Source of the DNA: Paragonimus skrjabini miyazakii
Lineage: Eukaryota > Platyhelminthes > Trematoda > Plagiorchiida > Troglotrematidae
Direction of reading: 5' to 3'
DNA: 64,000 bases
NCBI GenBank assembly: GCA_014338405.1
Contig: JTDE01021382.1
Coordinates: forward strand, 58,793 to 122,792
Shown here: one piece after another, positions 42,401 to 54,400 of the stretch
Numbering within the stretch: the first letter of the stretch is position 1
Layout of the letters: every line of letters begins with the position of its first letter
Made by a program: the position numbers and the translations under genes
Notes under the pieces: model-generated
Database searches by the model: none
Seen by the model: the letters and a program-made list of their open reading frames with translations, nothing else
Told to the model about the DNA's origin: nothing

Positions 42401-45400
42401 AATATGCTGGTGGTCCGATTTTACGAATATCTTGCTCCCAATTAGCGCCGGTTGGTGGAATCTCAGTCAAGGAAGCTATGGAAGTCAGTGTGGCACCCAT
42501 GGCATTGCAGGTGCGTCCTTTTATAGTTTATCCATTTTTTTGTGATTGTGTTCATACCGAGCTTGGGGTGCTTCATGTATAGATATGTTGACGTCGTTAT
42601 GATCTGCTACTTTATTAACAACGGTTGGGTTTCAGTTCTGAAAGAAGGGCCAACGAGTCTGAAAGTTGATACCGGAAATTAGGTCCAACAAAATCTTCAG
42701 ATGTGGTGTTTCCTCCGCATGGAAAACTATCAGACTCTCTCCTCGTGTCTGTTGAGCCGACCGACATAGCTACATCTGTCCTATATACCGTAATGCTACT
42801 GCCTGACGGGCTCTTTTACTTACAACTGACTGTTCACGTTTATACGTAACGTCGAAACTCGTACGAAAAAGCACATTTTATCTGTTGCCCATCAGTTAGC
42901 CATACTTTTTACAATTTCGTTAAGATTACTGACAGACGTTTCCATTTTGAACGATATATGTAGCCTTTTACGGAAACCGAAATTTTGTACAATTATTTAT
43001 ATAATTTCTGTGTGTGACCCTTTTGTCTGCTCCATACTTATGTAAGCAAAATCCTTTGCATCTCTTACCAAAATGCACTGAATTTTATTTAAGAAGATTG
43101 AAAAAGACAACTGTTCTCACTAGTTCCTAGTACTGTTTTTTTTACGTTTGTAAACAATTTTCTACAGCTCTTCAAGCATTGATTCCGCACATTTACACGT
43201 ATAGTTTCTATTTTGCATCCTGGTGACAACACATTATATACTAACACTAAATGCACCGATTTCAGGTCTTCAGATGACGTTCCGATATAAAATTGTTGCA
43301 AAGTCATCCAAATCTGTCCATTATTCGTGTCGTATGATTTTCACATCGATGAAGAACACATTTCATCCAAATAATAGAGAATAGTTGAAATAATGTGTAT
43401 GTATTTATCTACCATACTTTCTTTTGTTTGTACCATCTTTTACGATAATCATATCCTTTTTCCTTCTTATTCGATCATATCATAAAGCTTTATGAGATAT
43501 CTACTCCATGGATGCGAGTACTTGATGAAGGGCTTTATAAAGTCATTGTAATGTCTGGTTGCTTCCATCCGAAAATTTTCCACAATCATATTTGGTGATA
43601 TTTAAATATCAGGTTGGAGGTCAAATCCATAGATTCCGCATAATTCCTTGTACGAAGTATCAATCTTCAAAATTTTTATCGCTAAATCATTTTTTAAGAA
43701 CGTCTAAAAGTGTACTTCGTGTATGTTTGCATTGTCATTCATATGGTCTCGTGAATCAGTAACGTATCGTGAAGTTATGTCACGGTCACGAACGTGTCGA
43801 TTTATCGCAAAGCACGATCGAAAAGAATTAAACTTTTACGTATTGATCGTACGATTATCGTTCCGTCATTGTTATGCACAAATACCTTATATCTACCACG
43901 GGAGACTGATCAAGGCGGACAAGAAGACAAACTACCGCCACGTGTTTCGTAATATACCTTTAGATATAACCTACACCTTCTCTAATGACTGATTGTTCCA
44001 AAGTGACAACCGCGCCAAAACTTGAAACATTGAAACTTACGTTAAAATCGCTCTTAGAACTCTCAATTATCCGGACTTTAACAGCGTCATGTACACATTG
44101 GCCATTGTTTTAAACAAACCTGCTACGAACTCCACCTTAACAGGAGTGAACGCCTCAAGCTCATTTGTCGAAGAAGTTAATCCTTGATGTGCATTATTTC
44201 CGGTGAGCAAAGACAGACACACTTGTGCCTTTTTAAACTTTCTATCGGCACTTGCACCAACCTTAGGAACACCCCAGTACTCGCCTGATTCCCCCCGCAT
44301 CAAACGGGATGCTTCCAGTAGCTCCACGGGTAAAAACAACTTGAAAGAAAAAAAATCGGCGATCGTGCGCTCAGCTAATCGAGGCTATATGGAGGTCTCC
44401 CAGGGACCTTAAGTAACGAATATTCGAACAGATGGTTGAAGGAGTTCTTCCCGCTAACATCAAGACAACATTGTCGCACTCGTCCATCGACCTGGACGGT
44501 GTACTGGGGTTGGCTGGAAAGCCGAAAGAAGTGGAAACAGTCATCAACCGGCCAGCATAGCACAGCTTTGGAGTACGGATAACGATGACTGTGCAGTCAA
44601 GTCGAAGTTTGAATACATATTCGAGGCCGAGCAACTGGTGGTACGATCACCCTTAAGGTTATTACAGACTCAACAGACCATAGAGGCCTAGAGTCTGTGG
44701 ATTTGGAAAACATCCTTAAACCTACAGGAACAATCGCTTGCCGGTTAGAAGGTACGCCTGGTCAACTGATTCCCCCTCATAGTTCTTCTGTCATGAGCAA
44801 TTCGCAGCAATTAACACTCATAACGCATATAATGATCCGTGTAACGGTCTTGTAGATACTGCGGCATTGCTTAGCTTAATCAACACTCGCACGATCTGTC
44901 GATTCTCGGATTACAAGTGGTAGCCGTATTGTTAGCGAATTTGTACGTCCAGCAACGACTGAATGTCGGCAGTGAATGGTGTTGGCGCACCGGTCACAAT
45001 AGCTAAACAGCTTACAGAGCACACTTGAGTGACAATCCTAGACCTCCCGTTTCACATAGTGATCGATATGGATTTGTTGGGTCGTCTGAATTGTGGGCCC
45101 CGTGTGCACAACTTCCAACTAGATAGTCTATCCAATATGGTTCAAGTAACACCTCAATTCCAGATCTTCTGATGCCTGTTTTCTCCCTCCACATCATTAC
45201 AGCACCCTCAGAAATAACTGACGATTCATTGGGAGCTCCCGATATATTAAGATACACAGAGTGCAAGAAGGCCGCAAATAAATTGAGTTGTGACTTGTTT
45301 TCATTCTGTTAGTGTGGATGGATACGGTCCACCTCGGATTGCCGGTTTGCGCTGGCTACGGTCACCAAGGCTCGAAAGGACGTTTGTAATGCTTCTTGAT

Positions 45401-48400
45401 GCTCACTCTCAGACTGACACTCCACGACCGGCCTCGTCTTTGTTTGGACCCATCAGGTGAAGATCGTCTGAATGGGAGTTCGAACTGACTACCTTTCGCG
45501 TTACGAGTCAGCGCTCTTATCCCCTCGGCCACCAGTTCTGTGAGCAGCGCGTGTGACAGGGAAATTTTGTATGCAATTGAGTTGTGGCTTGTTTTCACCC
45601 CGTTAGTGTGGATGAACACAGTCCTCCTCTGATTTTCAGTTTGCACTGGCTACAGTCACAAAGGCTGAAAATGATGTTTACAATGCTTCTTGTGTATCCA
45701 TCCACGCTAACGGAATGAAAACAAGCTATAACTCAATTGCATACAAAGTCCGCCGTCACAAGCGATGGGGGCCAACCGAATATGGGCGTCGACTCGTAAC
45801 GCAAAAAGTGGACGGTTTGATCCCCTATTCAGACTATCCCTACCTGATGAGTTCATACAAGAACGAAATCAGTCGTAGAGCGCCAGTTTGAAGACGAGCA
45901 TCAAAAAGCATTGCAAGTCCGTATATAGATGTTTGCTGCACTCGTTTTCTTGGGAGGTGGCTATACTCAGCCGCATGAATCTATTGTAGCGGAAGGCACA
46001 CAACCGATCCAAATACCACCTCGAAATATATTTGCATATCGTCGAGACGATGATTGATGACATGTTGCGGAACCATATAGTCCAATCTCGGATTTTCTTT
46101 GGGCTGCCGTAATAGCGTTGATAAAAAGAAAGCAGTCACCTCAGACTTTGCGTAACCTATAGTTAATACAACCATATTGTTTCTTGAATCTAGCCTATCC
46201 CTATGGCTCTGACAATGACCTACCTTATTAAAACCGTTACATCAAATATTGCATAAATTGAAGAGTACTCACGGCTGATCACAGCCTTTACATTCACACG
46301 GACATCTCAGCCAGCCCCTTTCGAAAAGAAGCACTAGACTCGATTTTCGCTCCTGTTGTGGCTCATTATTGATGTGTATACTTGGTACGGTTGTGATTCC
46401 AACTCTGGCAACGCTTTCTTGAATCACTCCATGTTGACTACAGTATTAGTGACCTCAAATTGGGCCATGCAATGCTGACGAGCCGTTATAACAGCAAATC
46501 TCGAGTCCAGTACATCTTTTTGAAAGGGAGTGACTGGAAAGTCTGAATACGAAAATTGGATCAGCCATGTGTGATAGTAAATTTATATCAGGCAAAGTCA
46601 TCCACCACTTAGCAGTAATCTTGCAACGCCGACTCATTTGTTTGCCTCTTATTGTCCAATGCTAACTCGGCAGACTTACTCCCTCCGCTTTCATTTGTCC
46701 CTTCTAATTTTCTCGTTCATTTTTTATCGCCCTATTTCCTTGTTTTGTTCAGGTCAGCAAGCAATTCTACCGGTTGATGATGCCATACTTTTTCCCAGAA
46801 AAACCGGAGGGACAAGGTCCTTCCGAGGTTCGGGTTAACGCTTCACTGGGTGAGACTGCTGCAGGGGTGATTTCGCCCATATTAATAAACTCGTCCGCTG
46901 GTTTTGGTTGGTGTGATTATGATGTTCGTTTACAGATATCTATGACTGTTATGCTTTCACCAATGCAACAAGACAGTTGGTAAGGTAGTAACACTGCGTT
47001 TTGCTTTATCAGTTACATAATAAGACAAGTACAATACAATTTGACAGACATGTCAGTAACGAGGGAACGAATCAGCATCTCGAAATGTTTTGATCAACTC
47101 CAAAACAAACAGGTAGGTGACGAAGCCGGCCGATATCTGCTCAGCATGGACTCACAGATTGCCAACAAAGTCGGAATCGCGTTACGGACTAACATGATGA
47201 ACGAATTAGCCGGATCAGTATGCTGACCAGATATTCTGAGCGGTGGATGAAATCGTGTTTCTCACAGACCCATTCGTTAACCCAAGTTTTGGTTAGTCCA
47301 GTTTATGTGTGTTACTGCAGTCGCAGGTGAACTGATACATAACATGAGAGACAGAAGTATTTGTTGCATTATGTGCCTGCCACTGTCATCCGTACTTGCT
47401 GGTCAAACACAGTATACGTAATTCAGCGGCTGGATACGTGCATCTCATTGGAGTTAGTGTTAAGTGAAGTATGACAACGACAAGATGGTCTCTTTTGAAT
47501 GACAAATTGAAGAAGACATTTTTTTAACCGTCAATATCAGCACATACTTGTGGATAGCTGGTTGTCGGCAGTTTTCTGAATAAGGTTTCTTTCATTCATG
47601 GGGCAGTCACCGCCACAGGTCCGTCTGGCCTATCCTCTGTTTCCATCCGTTATATTTCGCATTAAACCAATCATTGAGCTCACCGCGCAACTCTTATGTA
47701 TGATAGCATACATTGCGAGGTGGAAGCATTTCGTATATTCTCCGTCGATTACATAAAACATTCCATCATATTGGTTTAACAAATGACAACAAAACAATGA
47801 AACGAACGAACCTCAAATGGATGTAATCCAGATGGAGGAAGTGGTTTCACTTCTACGGCAACGAGACTGATTACGTCAGCATCTCCTGCCAACAGAGAGC
47901 CAGTGCGTGAATCTTGATTAACAACACCTCTTGGCGTCTTGATGAACTAACTAGAGATGGTCGATTGATCGAACGAGTTTGCAACAAGAAAATCCAGTGA
48001 ACGTGTGCTGTATGTTGCGAATGCGAATAGCCACATGGTATAGGATGTTTCGGAGGAACGAGGTGAATTTGATCCGATATGGAGTCATCACTGCTTTCGA
48101 ACAGCCACTTGGGTAAACCAGCTATTAGCGTGACATCTTTAATAATTGGAGTGGCAAACACAATAGAATAACAATGTAACCGACGGGAGAGAAATGGCTA
48201 TAAACAAAGGATTTAGGGAAAGATTTTAAACTCCAGACAAAGGAGTTGAGGCTTCAAATATTGGGATAGAATATATTCATGTAAACTGATAAACACATGA
48301 TAGACAAGATGTTTGACTGCGGAGCTGCTCGACTTGGTTGAACACCCGTGTGAATGGAGAAATAGCAGTTCAGTACCTTACTTACAAACTGTTTTCGTAT

Positions 48401-51400
48401 TACGTTCTGGTAGTTTATTGAATTGAGTTTTAAGTTTCTAGAGGATGGCCAACACACTGGCTCATTACATTGCATCTTGTGTTAGCTGGATTTTCACAAC
48501 CCAGAATACCGTCATCGTGTCAGTTGAAAAGAATAACCTCCTCAGATACGGACGGATCTCGAACATATGCAGAGAGGAACGGTTGGACATTAGACCTGGC
48601 TGAGACAAAATTACTAATGTACCGGAACGGTGTTGCTCTCGCCACAGTTCGTCAGTAGTGCATGTTTGCCATAACCCGGATTTCAACCTCGGTCGACGTT
48701 CTCATTGGGTAGTTGTGTTGACCACATGGCTGTTAATCTCACACTAAGTTATCACATCCAAAGCTTCCTTCCGAAAAGAAGTTAGGTGTAAAATGCATTG
48801 TGCACAAAAATTGCAGCTATCTCTTTATTACATAACGTGATAAATAAGGAAGAACTGGTGCTCTATGTTCGGACGGTCGTGCAGATTATTATTTGAACAT
48901 TGGACGGATTTGCGAGAGAAACTCATACAATAAATACTGTACACATTAGATATGGTTAATCCGAACATATTTTTGCCGCAAAGTTTGGTGTAAGCCATAA
49001 AATATTTAGAAGAAAGGATTCAGATAAGGCAGCACGATTACTTTCCGATAAGCTCTTAGGTGAACAACATACGAATGTAATATCCTTAACAGAAAGGTTG
49101 GCAAGCACAGCAAGATAGAAGGGAATAATGAACAAAACGTCTGGTTAATTGTACTAGAGTTTCGAAAGATTGTAAACGCGGGACCAGGAAAGTGAGGTGT
49201 TGGACTCTGGAAAGCACTCAGTAGATATGAACTGAGGAACTCTGATTGGAAGAAAACGTCATGTTGAGATATTTGAACTTGGTGCATCTTTGCTTGCACT
49301 AGAAGTCACTCTATATAGAAAATTGACGAATAAGCTCATTAGTTTCATTGTACCTACAGTTGCCTTTTTTGTGTACTAGGGATTTAAGTTCTCTTTCTAT
49401 CGTTCAGTTTTGTTTCACAATGCTTTCGGATCCTTTTTCGGGCTTAACAATAAACAATTTAGGATTATCATGTGTCACATTATCATAAAAAGGGACAGTT
49501 ATTATTGGCCTAATAATTAGACGCTATTCTTCGTATATGCCTTCCCCTTGGATAGTACAATTACTTCACGATCACATTGATAAATAATACCTCACAGCGA
49601 TTTCCGTTGGGTTCAAAAATTGTGGTATTTGAAGCTACCACGTTTCGAACCTATTCTGTTCAACTTTCGGGGAAAAAATCGTTACACCCACTATTTCGTG
49701 TTTTAGTCTTGGTAAGGGTGTGTTATAGTTGTACGTGTGTGGACACGAGAATTGTCCTAAACTAACCTGTTAAAAAGTCCTATTTATTTGGCATCATTCA
49801 TCTGACTAATTGATCGTGTATCCCGAATTTTTCGACCTACTGGCAATCCGCCGTTGACCGATACAGCAATGGTCATGCACAGCAAGTCTGTCAATATCTT
49901 CATCGCAGACTGGTTAAGTTTATGAACCATAGGGCAAAACAGATCACGCACAGACACTATAATTCTTCCATTTCAACGACAATCGAACGGTATTCTAGAC
50001 AGTGTTGGCCACCCAATAGGCTCACGTTAAACGAGGACACATGCACATTGCATCCGCTTCGCGTCGCAGGATGATTGCCCAAACAACTTACGTGATGTTG
50101 CATCCGTCTGGGTTGTGTACACACTTGCTGATATACGTTTTTGTTCGGCAAACCTGTCTGGCCCTGTGCTTTGACAGCAATGGTTGATTGGATGTTAAGG
50201 TAGAACGTAAAGTAAATGTGTACTCGTCAAAGTGGGAGACAAATTCAAGACCGCTTGTTGAACAAACACTAGATCAACAATTAGAAATGGTTGAAAAAGC
50301 TAGATTAGGATATGATAGCTGATGTTTGGCTTCCTAAAATGAACTCAAGAAGTGTGCTAGATGTCTACATGTTGACAGTGTTTATGCTGTATGGTGCATA
50401 ATTGTGATCAGCAAAATACATATCTCAGTTTCAAAATAAGATCAATGTGAACCACTGGTGTATTGCTGTCTATGATGATGATGAGTTTCAAATTGAATGT
50501 TTCACTTATCCTATCTTTTTCTTTTCAGGCGACGGGGTTACTTCCGATCGCATGCCATGTTTGCCCGTGGATACGGTCGACTTAACTATGGGTAATGCGC
50601 CAAGCGGACGTGTGGACGCCCTCGTCGCCTGCCCTGCCTTTGATCAAACAACCATGCTTCGTGAGAAATTCTGTTTTTGTTTTTCCATGACATTCTAGGT
50701 CGGAACATTGTCGTGCAATGCTGTCGCCTACCTAATAGTTCAGTAGCTTCGATTTGAGCTTTGTTTTTTAGTCCCACTCTTGCTGGAGCTCATCAGTAAC
50801 GCATCACACGGTTGCCATGACCGGTATTTTGACTCCGGCTAACGCATTTGTAAGGCGATCGGGTTGTCTGCCATGCTAATGGTTTCACACTAGGTATGAC
50901 CGAATTTTCACCTTTAGCCATTTAGCCCCGATCACGCGTTGAAGGGTCTACCTGCGATCAGCTGCAAATAATTTTCAAGTTGCAATTTTATATCGATGAA
51001 CAATGACCACCTGTGGGTTTTGATTAATACGATCACATTTAATACATTAGTTTTTTCCGTTTATCCCATGTTCACCTAAGCTTTTCTGTCATGTGAACTT
51101 TGGACAACAAATTGTTGGTGTCTTATTTATCTTTGCTTGCTGAGCACAATTTACTCGAATAAAGTGGACCGAACCATTTGGGGTTTTCACTGCAGAGAGG
51201 ATAAGTTATACGATTGAGGTTTTTCCTATGTTTTAAAGCTGTTTGATGTTCTCCGGAATTCATAAGTGACGATTGAGAAAATAGCAGTTCGTTGTAAAAA
51301 AAAAATTGTAACGAACAAGCTGGTTCGTTTATTTGGGACATCGTTGTCATGGTCGAATGAACAAATCGAGTAACAAGTTTAAATAGGGTACAGCACATCA

Positions 51401-54400
51401 TAGGCACAACGCTTTGATACAATTATTTCACAATTATGACGCAACTGGAACCGTACCAGTTTAGTAAATCATGGTGTGAATGGTGGGTCATGACAACCGC
51501 AAGTCTTGAACAATGCGTACACTTGTCCACAAGGATAAATTATTCCAACGTTTTCCAGTCACCTCAGTGATGTTCATAAGTCGACATCTTACGGCACTCG
51601 TCCGGTAAATCGGACGAGAAAAGGTGACTATGTTAGTGATATGACTTGGTATGTCACAATCGTGTTGGTAATTATCTCACGGACTCCACGATTGGTGCAG
51701 ACTGGACAATGTTCACAGGTACATTCACATAATTGTCTGATAGTACGGTCCACTTGACCAACTCCATAGGAACAAATAAATGAGTATACACAGGAGGAAG
51801 CGGAAAAACAGGTATGTTAACCAAGTAAAGTTGAAACTAACACGCAATTTCGTAGTAGGGAATGTTCTATTAACAACTGAACTGAGCCTTCTTTTGAGTG
51901 CTTCGGCAAACTTGTCACCTTTTATTGGTACCGAAATATCCACTACCTTTTCTGCAAGAGACACCTTGCCCTTCTCGCATCTTGTCCACAGGTCGTTATA
52001 ACTTATGTGACTCTTCACGGTCACATCCGTAATAATTTTGTACTCTATAGATTTTGTTAGGCAAAATTCAAGCTGATACGCTCTAATTGAACATTCTACT
52101 GAGGTCGCTTCACCCATTTCATCATATTGAGTATCTTTTTTTTGATTGGAAACGGCTTTTCTTAGGGACGACTGACTGGACCAAGAAACGTCTCTATCAG
52201 GCTCCGAATTTGATTCGAAGCATCTATCGTGGGCATATCAATCGTCCTGGTCCAACACTGGATCTTATTGCGCCTGCTTCTTCCTCTCATCTGGTTCCCG
52301 ACCCTGTGCACGATCCACTTCTAGATGCGGGTGAACCAAATTCGTGTAATCTGACCGTGGAAGCTGCTTTGACCGGTCAGACCAGTTGTAGCGTCGATGT
52401 CGAACGTAACGAATTGACTGGAGCTAGTGGATTCGAGAACAGGTATGGCTGCTCAGAATTTGTCAGCTCAGCCGTGTGTTTCTAACTCATTTTTGGTTTG
52501 CTTTGCAACTTCGGTTTGGTTGGGTATCGTAATTCTCAGTTGCTTGATGGTAACGACGCCCAACTGTTTATCACACGGTTGTGAGTTTTCGGCCCACTTG
52601 TAGTGACTGCTGTTTTCTGGGTTTGATTAATGTGACACCGTCCAGTCCACATGTATGTCATGTGCTGGCTTAAGGTGAGATCAACACTGTTAACTAACCC
52701 GAGGCTTGCCACTTCAACTCCTTGTTCCAATGTTGAACGAGCTGACAACCTTTGTGATCACAACTTGTAAAGTTGTCATATAAGTTGTCGCTTTGGATTT
52801 TTTATGGGTTGGAATTGACGATCAATCGTAGATTTCTCTTTTGTTTTCAACGATGTATTTGAACATGCGCGGATTTACTCGATACCTCATCAGAGAAGCA
52901 TAAGCGACGATGTTTTTCACCTTCGTTTTCACTTTCTGATCCAACTTACCTTCTAGTATAGAATACAGCCTTGTTGCGCAAGTTTCATCAACCGATGGTC
53001 TATTTTCTGTAATCCGAATTGTTCATGGTTCATTACATCTCTGAGTTTCTTATTGTAGCTGTCATGTGATCGTTAGTTTACTGATTTCTCGCATTCTTTC
53101 TATTTCTGTTCCAAGTGGTATGATTTCAAATTTAGCGGGTACATTCTCCCAACAATGTTTCGCTACACGAGAATGTCCGCCTGCTGAAAATGGACCCCTG
53201 CCGTCCTTCCCATCAACGTTGGTCTCCTGGCCACCTTCTGTTGGATCGGTCTATCCGGATAACTTACCTCAACCTGTCACCAATTGGTCATTGCAAAACG
53301 AATGGAAAGATCCCTGTTCCTCATCGAGAACATTAGACCCCGTAGATGTGATGCGCGTATGTTAAGCAATTGTAACTGTTGTCTATTTTTCATTAATCTC
53401 TTACGGAAAGACGTTTATGAACGGTTGTTCTGAATGATGCCCGAAACTCATGAACATTCCATTGCTCACTGTTTGTTATCGAATTCCCGCATAGTGTTGT
53501 TCACGTTTTGTTGTGTGGCAGATGTACCATTGGATGCGCGCACCTCCTTCGTATGAACGTTAGTTGCAACTAGTTCTTGCATTAAGTCAGCGACATTACT
53601 GACCTGTGCACGTATGTAATATCTTCAACTAAATGTGGTTGGTGATCGCGAGATTAATTGCAATAACCAGTCATACAAATATGAACTTGTTCGTCTCATC
53701 CGATGCGGAATATTCCTTCGATTTACCGTCGAACCCCATTTATTCCCTTCTAGCGCCGTTCGTTACGGGGCACTAGTTGATAAAGTAAAGCTGCCTGTCT
53801 CTCCAAACACTTGTGTTTATTCTTGGATATCCAAGAATTATGTTGAAGAAGTTTTGGAAATTCGTCTGTGGTGCCATCATTTGTTATAAGTGGTAACTGC
53901 TTTTGGACCATTTGTTTGCTTAAGATAAATACGACCAGAAAGCCTCCTCTATCGGTCAGCTAGACGTGTCCCTGTGAGTTGTCGGTGACTTGTTAAGCAC
54001 CCTGGCCGAAGAAACACTACAAAGACGTATCAGATGTGACTGCATCACGCTAGTGCATAAGCAAACGACAACGTTACGAAGAGTACTATCGAAACCAAAG
54101 AGACAACTCAAACCCGCTAGTAGAAGAAACGTTATATACAAAACCCAATGCAGTGACTGCGAAAAACATTACGTCTGACAAACAGGACGGAAATTATCAA
54201 CACTAATTCATGAGCACGAAATGGTCATCAAGAAACACGATCAATTTTCCTTGATCTCCGTCCACGAGGATCAAACTGGATACACTTTCAACCTGAACAC
54301 CGCAGAAGTCCTTACTCAAGCAAACACCAGACACGCAAGAGAATTTTTGGAAGCTTGGTACTCATCGGCCGGGTCAGTAAACAAATATATCGAACTGGAC

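Larger units (their letters stand above)
42511..46752 (+). other. BLTP2 intron 14 (4.2 kb)
   Basis: GTGCGT to TTCAG. It holds LTR-retroelement remains and the SINE cluster described separately. 42511-43990 and 45926-46750 contain nothing recognised. Confidence 0.6.

Noticed and set aside
46850..46982. Extension of exon 15 to a GTAAGG donor at 46980
   Set aside because: It leaves a phase that does not join the exon 16 frame leading into exon 17, and the added residues have no counterpart in the family.
47041..47226. 61-codon open frame in intron 15
   Set aside because: No motif, no splice sites in phase with the gene, no repeat partner.
51725..52117. 130-codon minus-strand open frame as a host gene with a transmembrane tail
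   Set aside because: Its middle matches the Penelope RT/GIY-YIG linker, and the hydrophobic tail arises after a frameshift.
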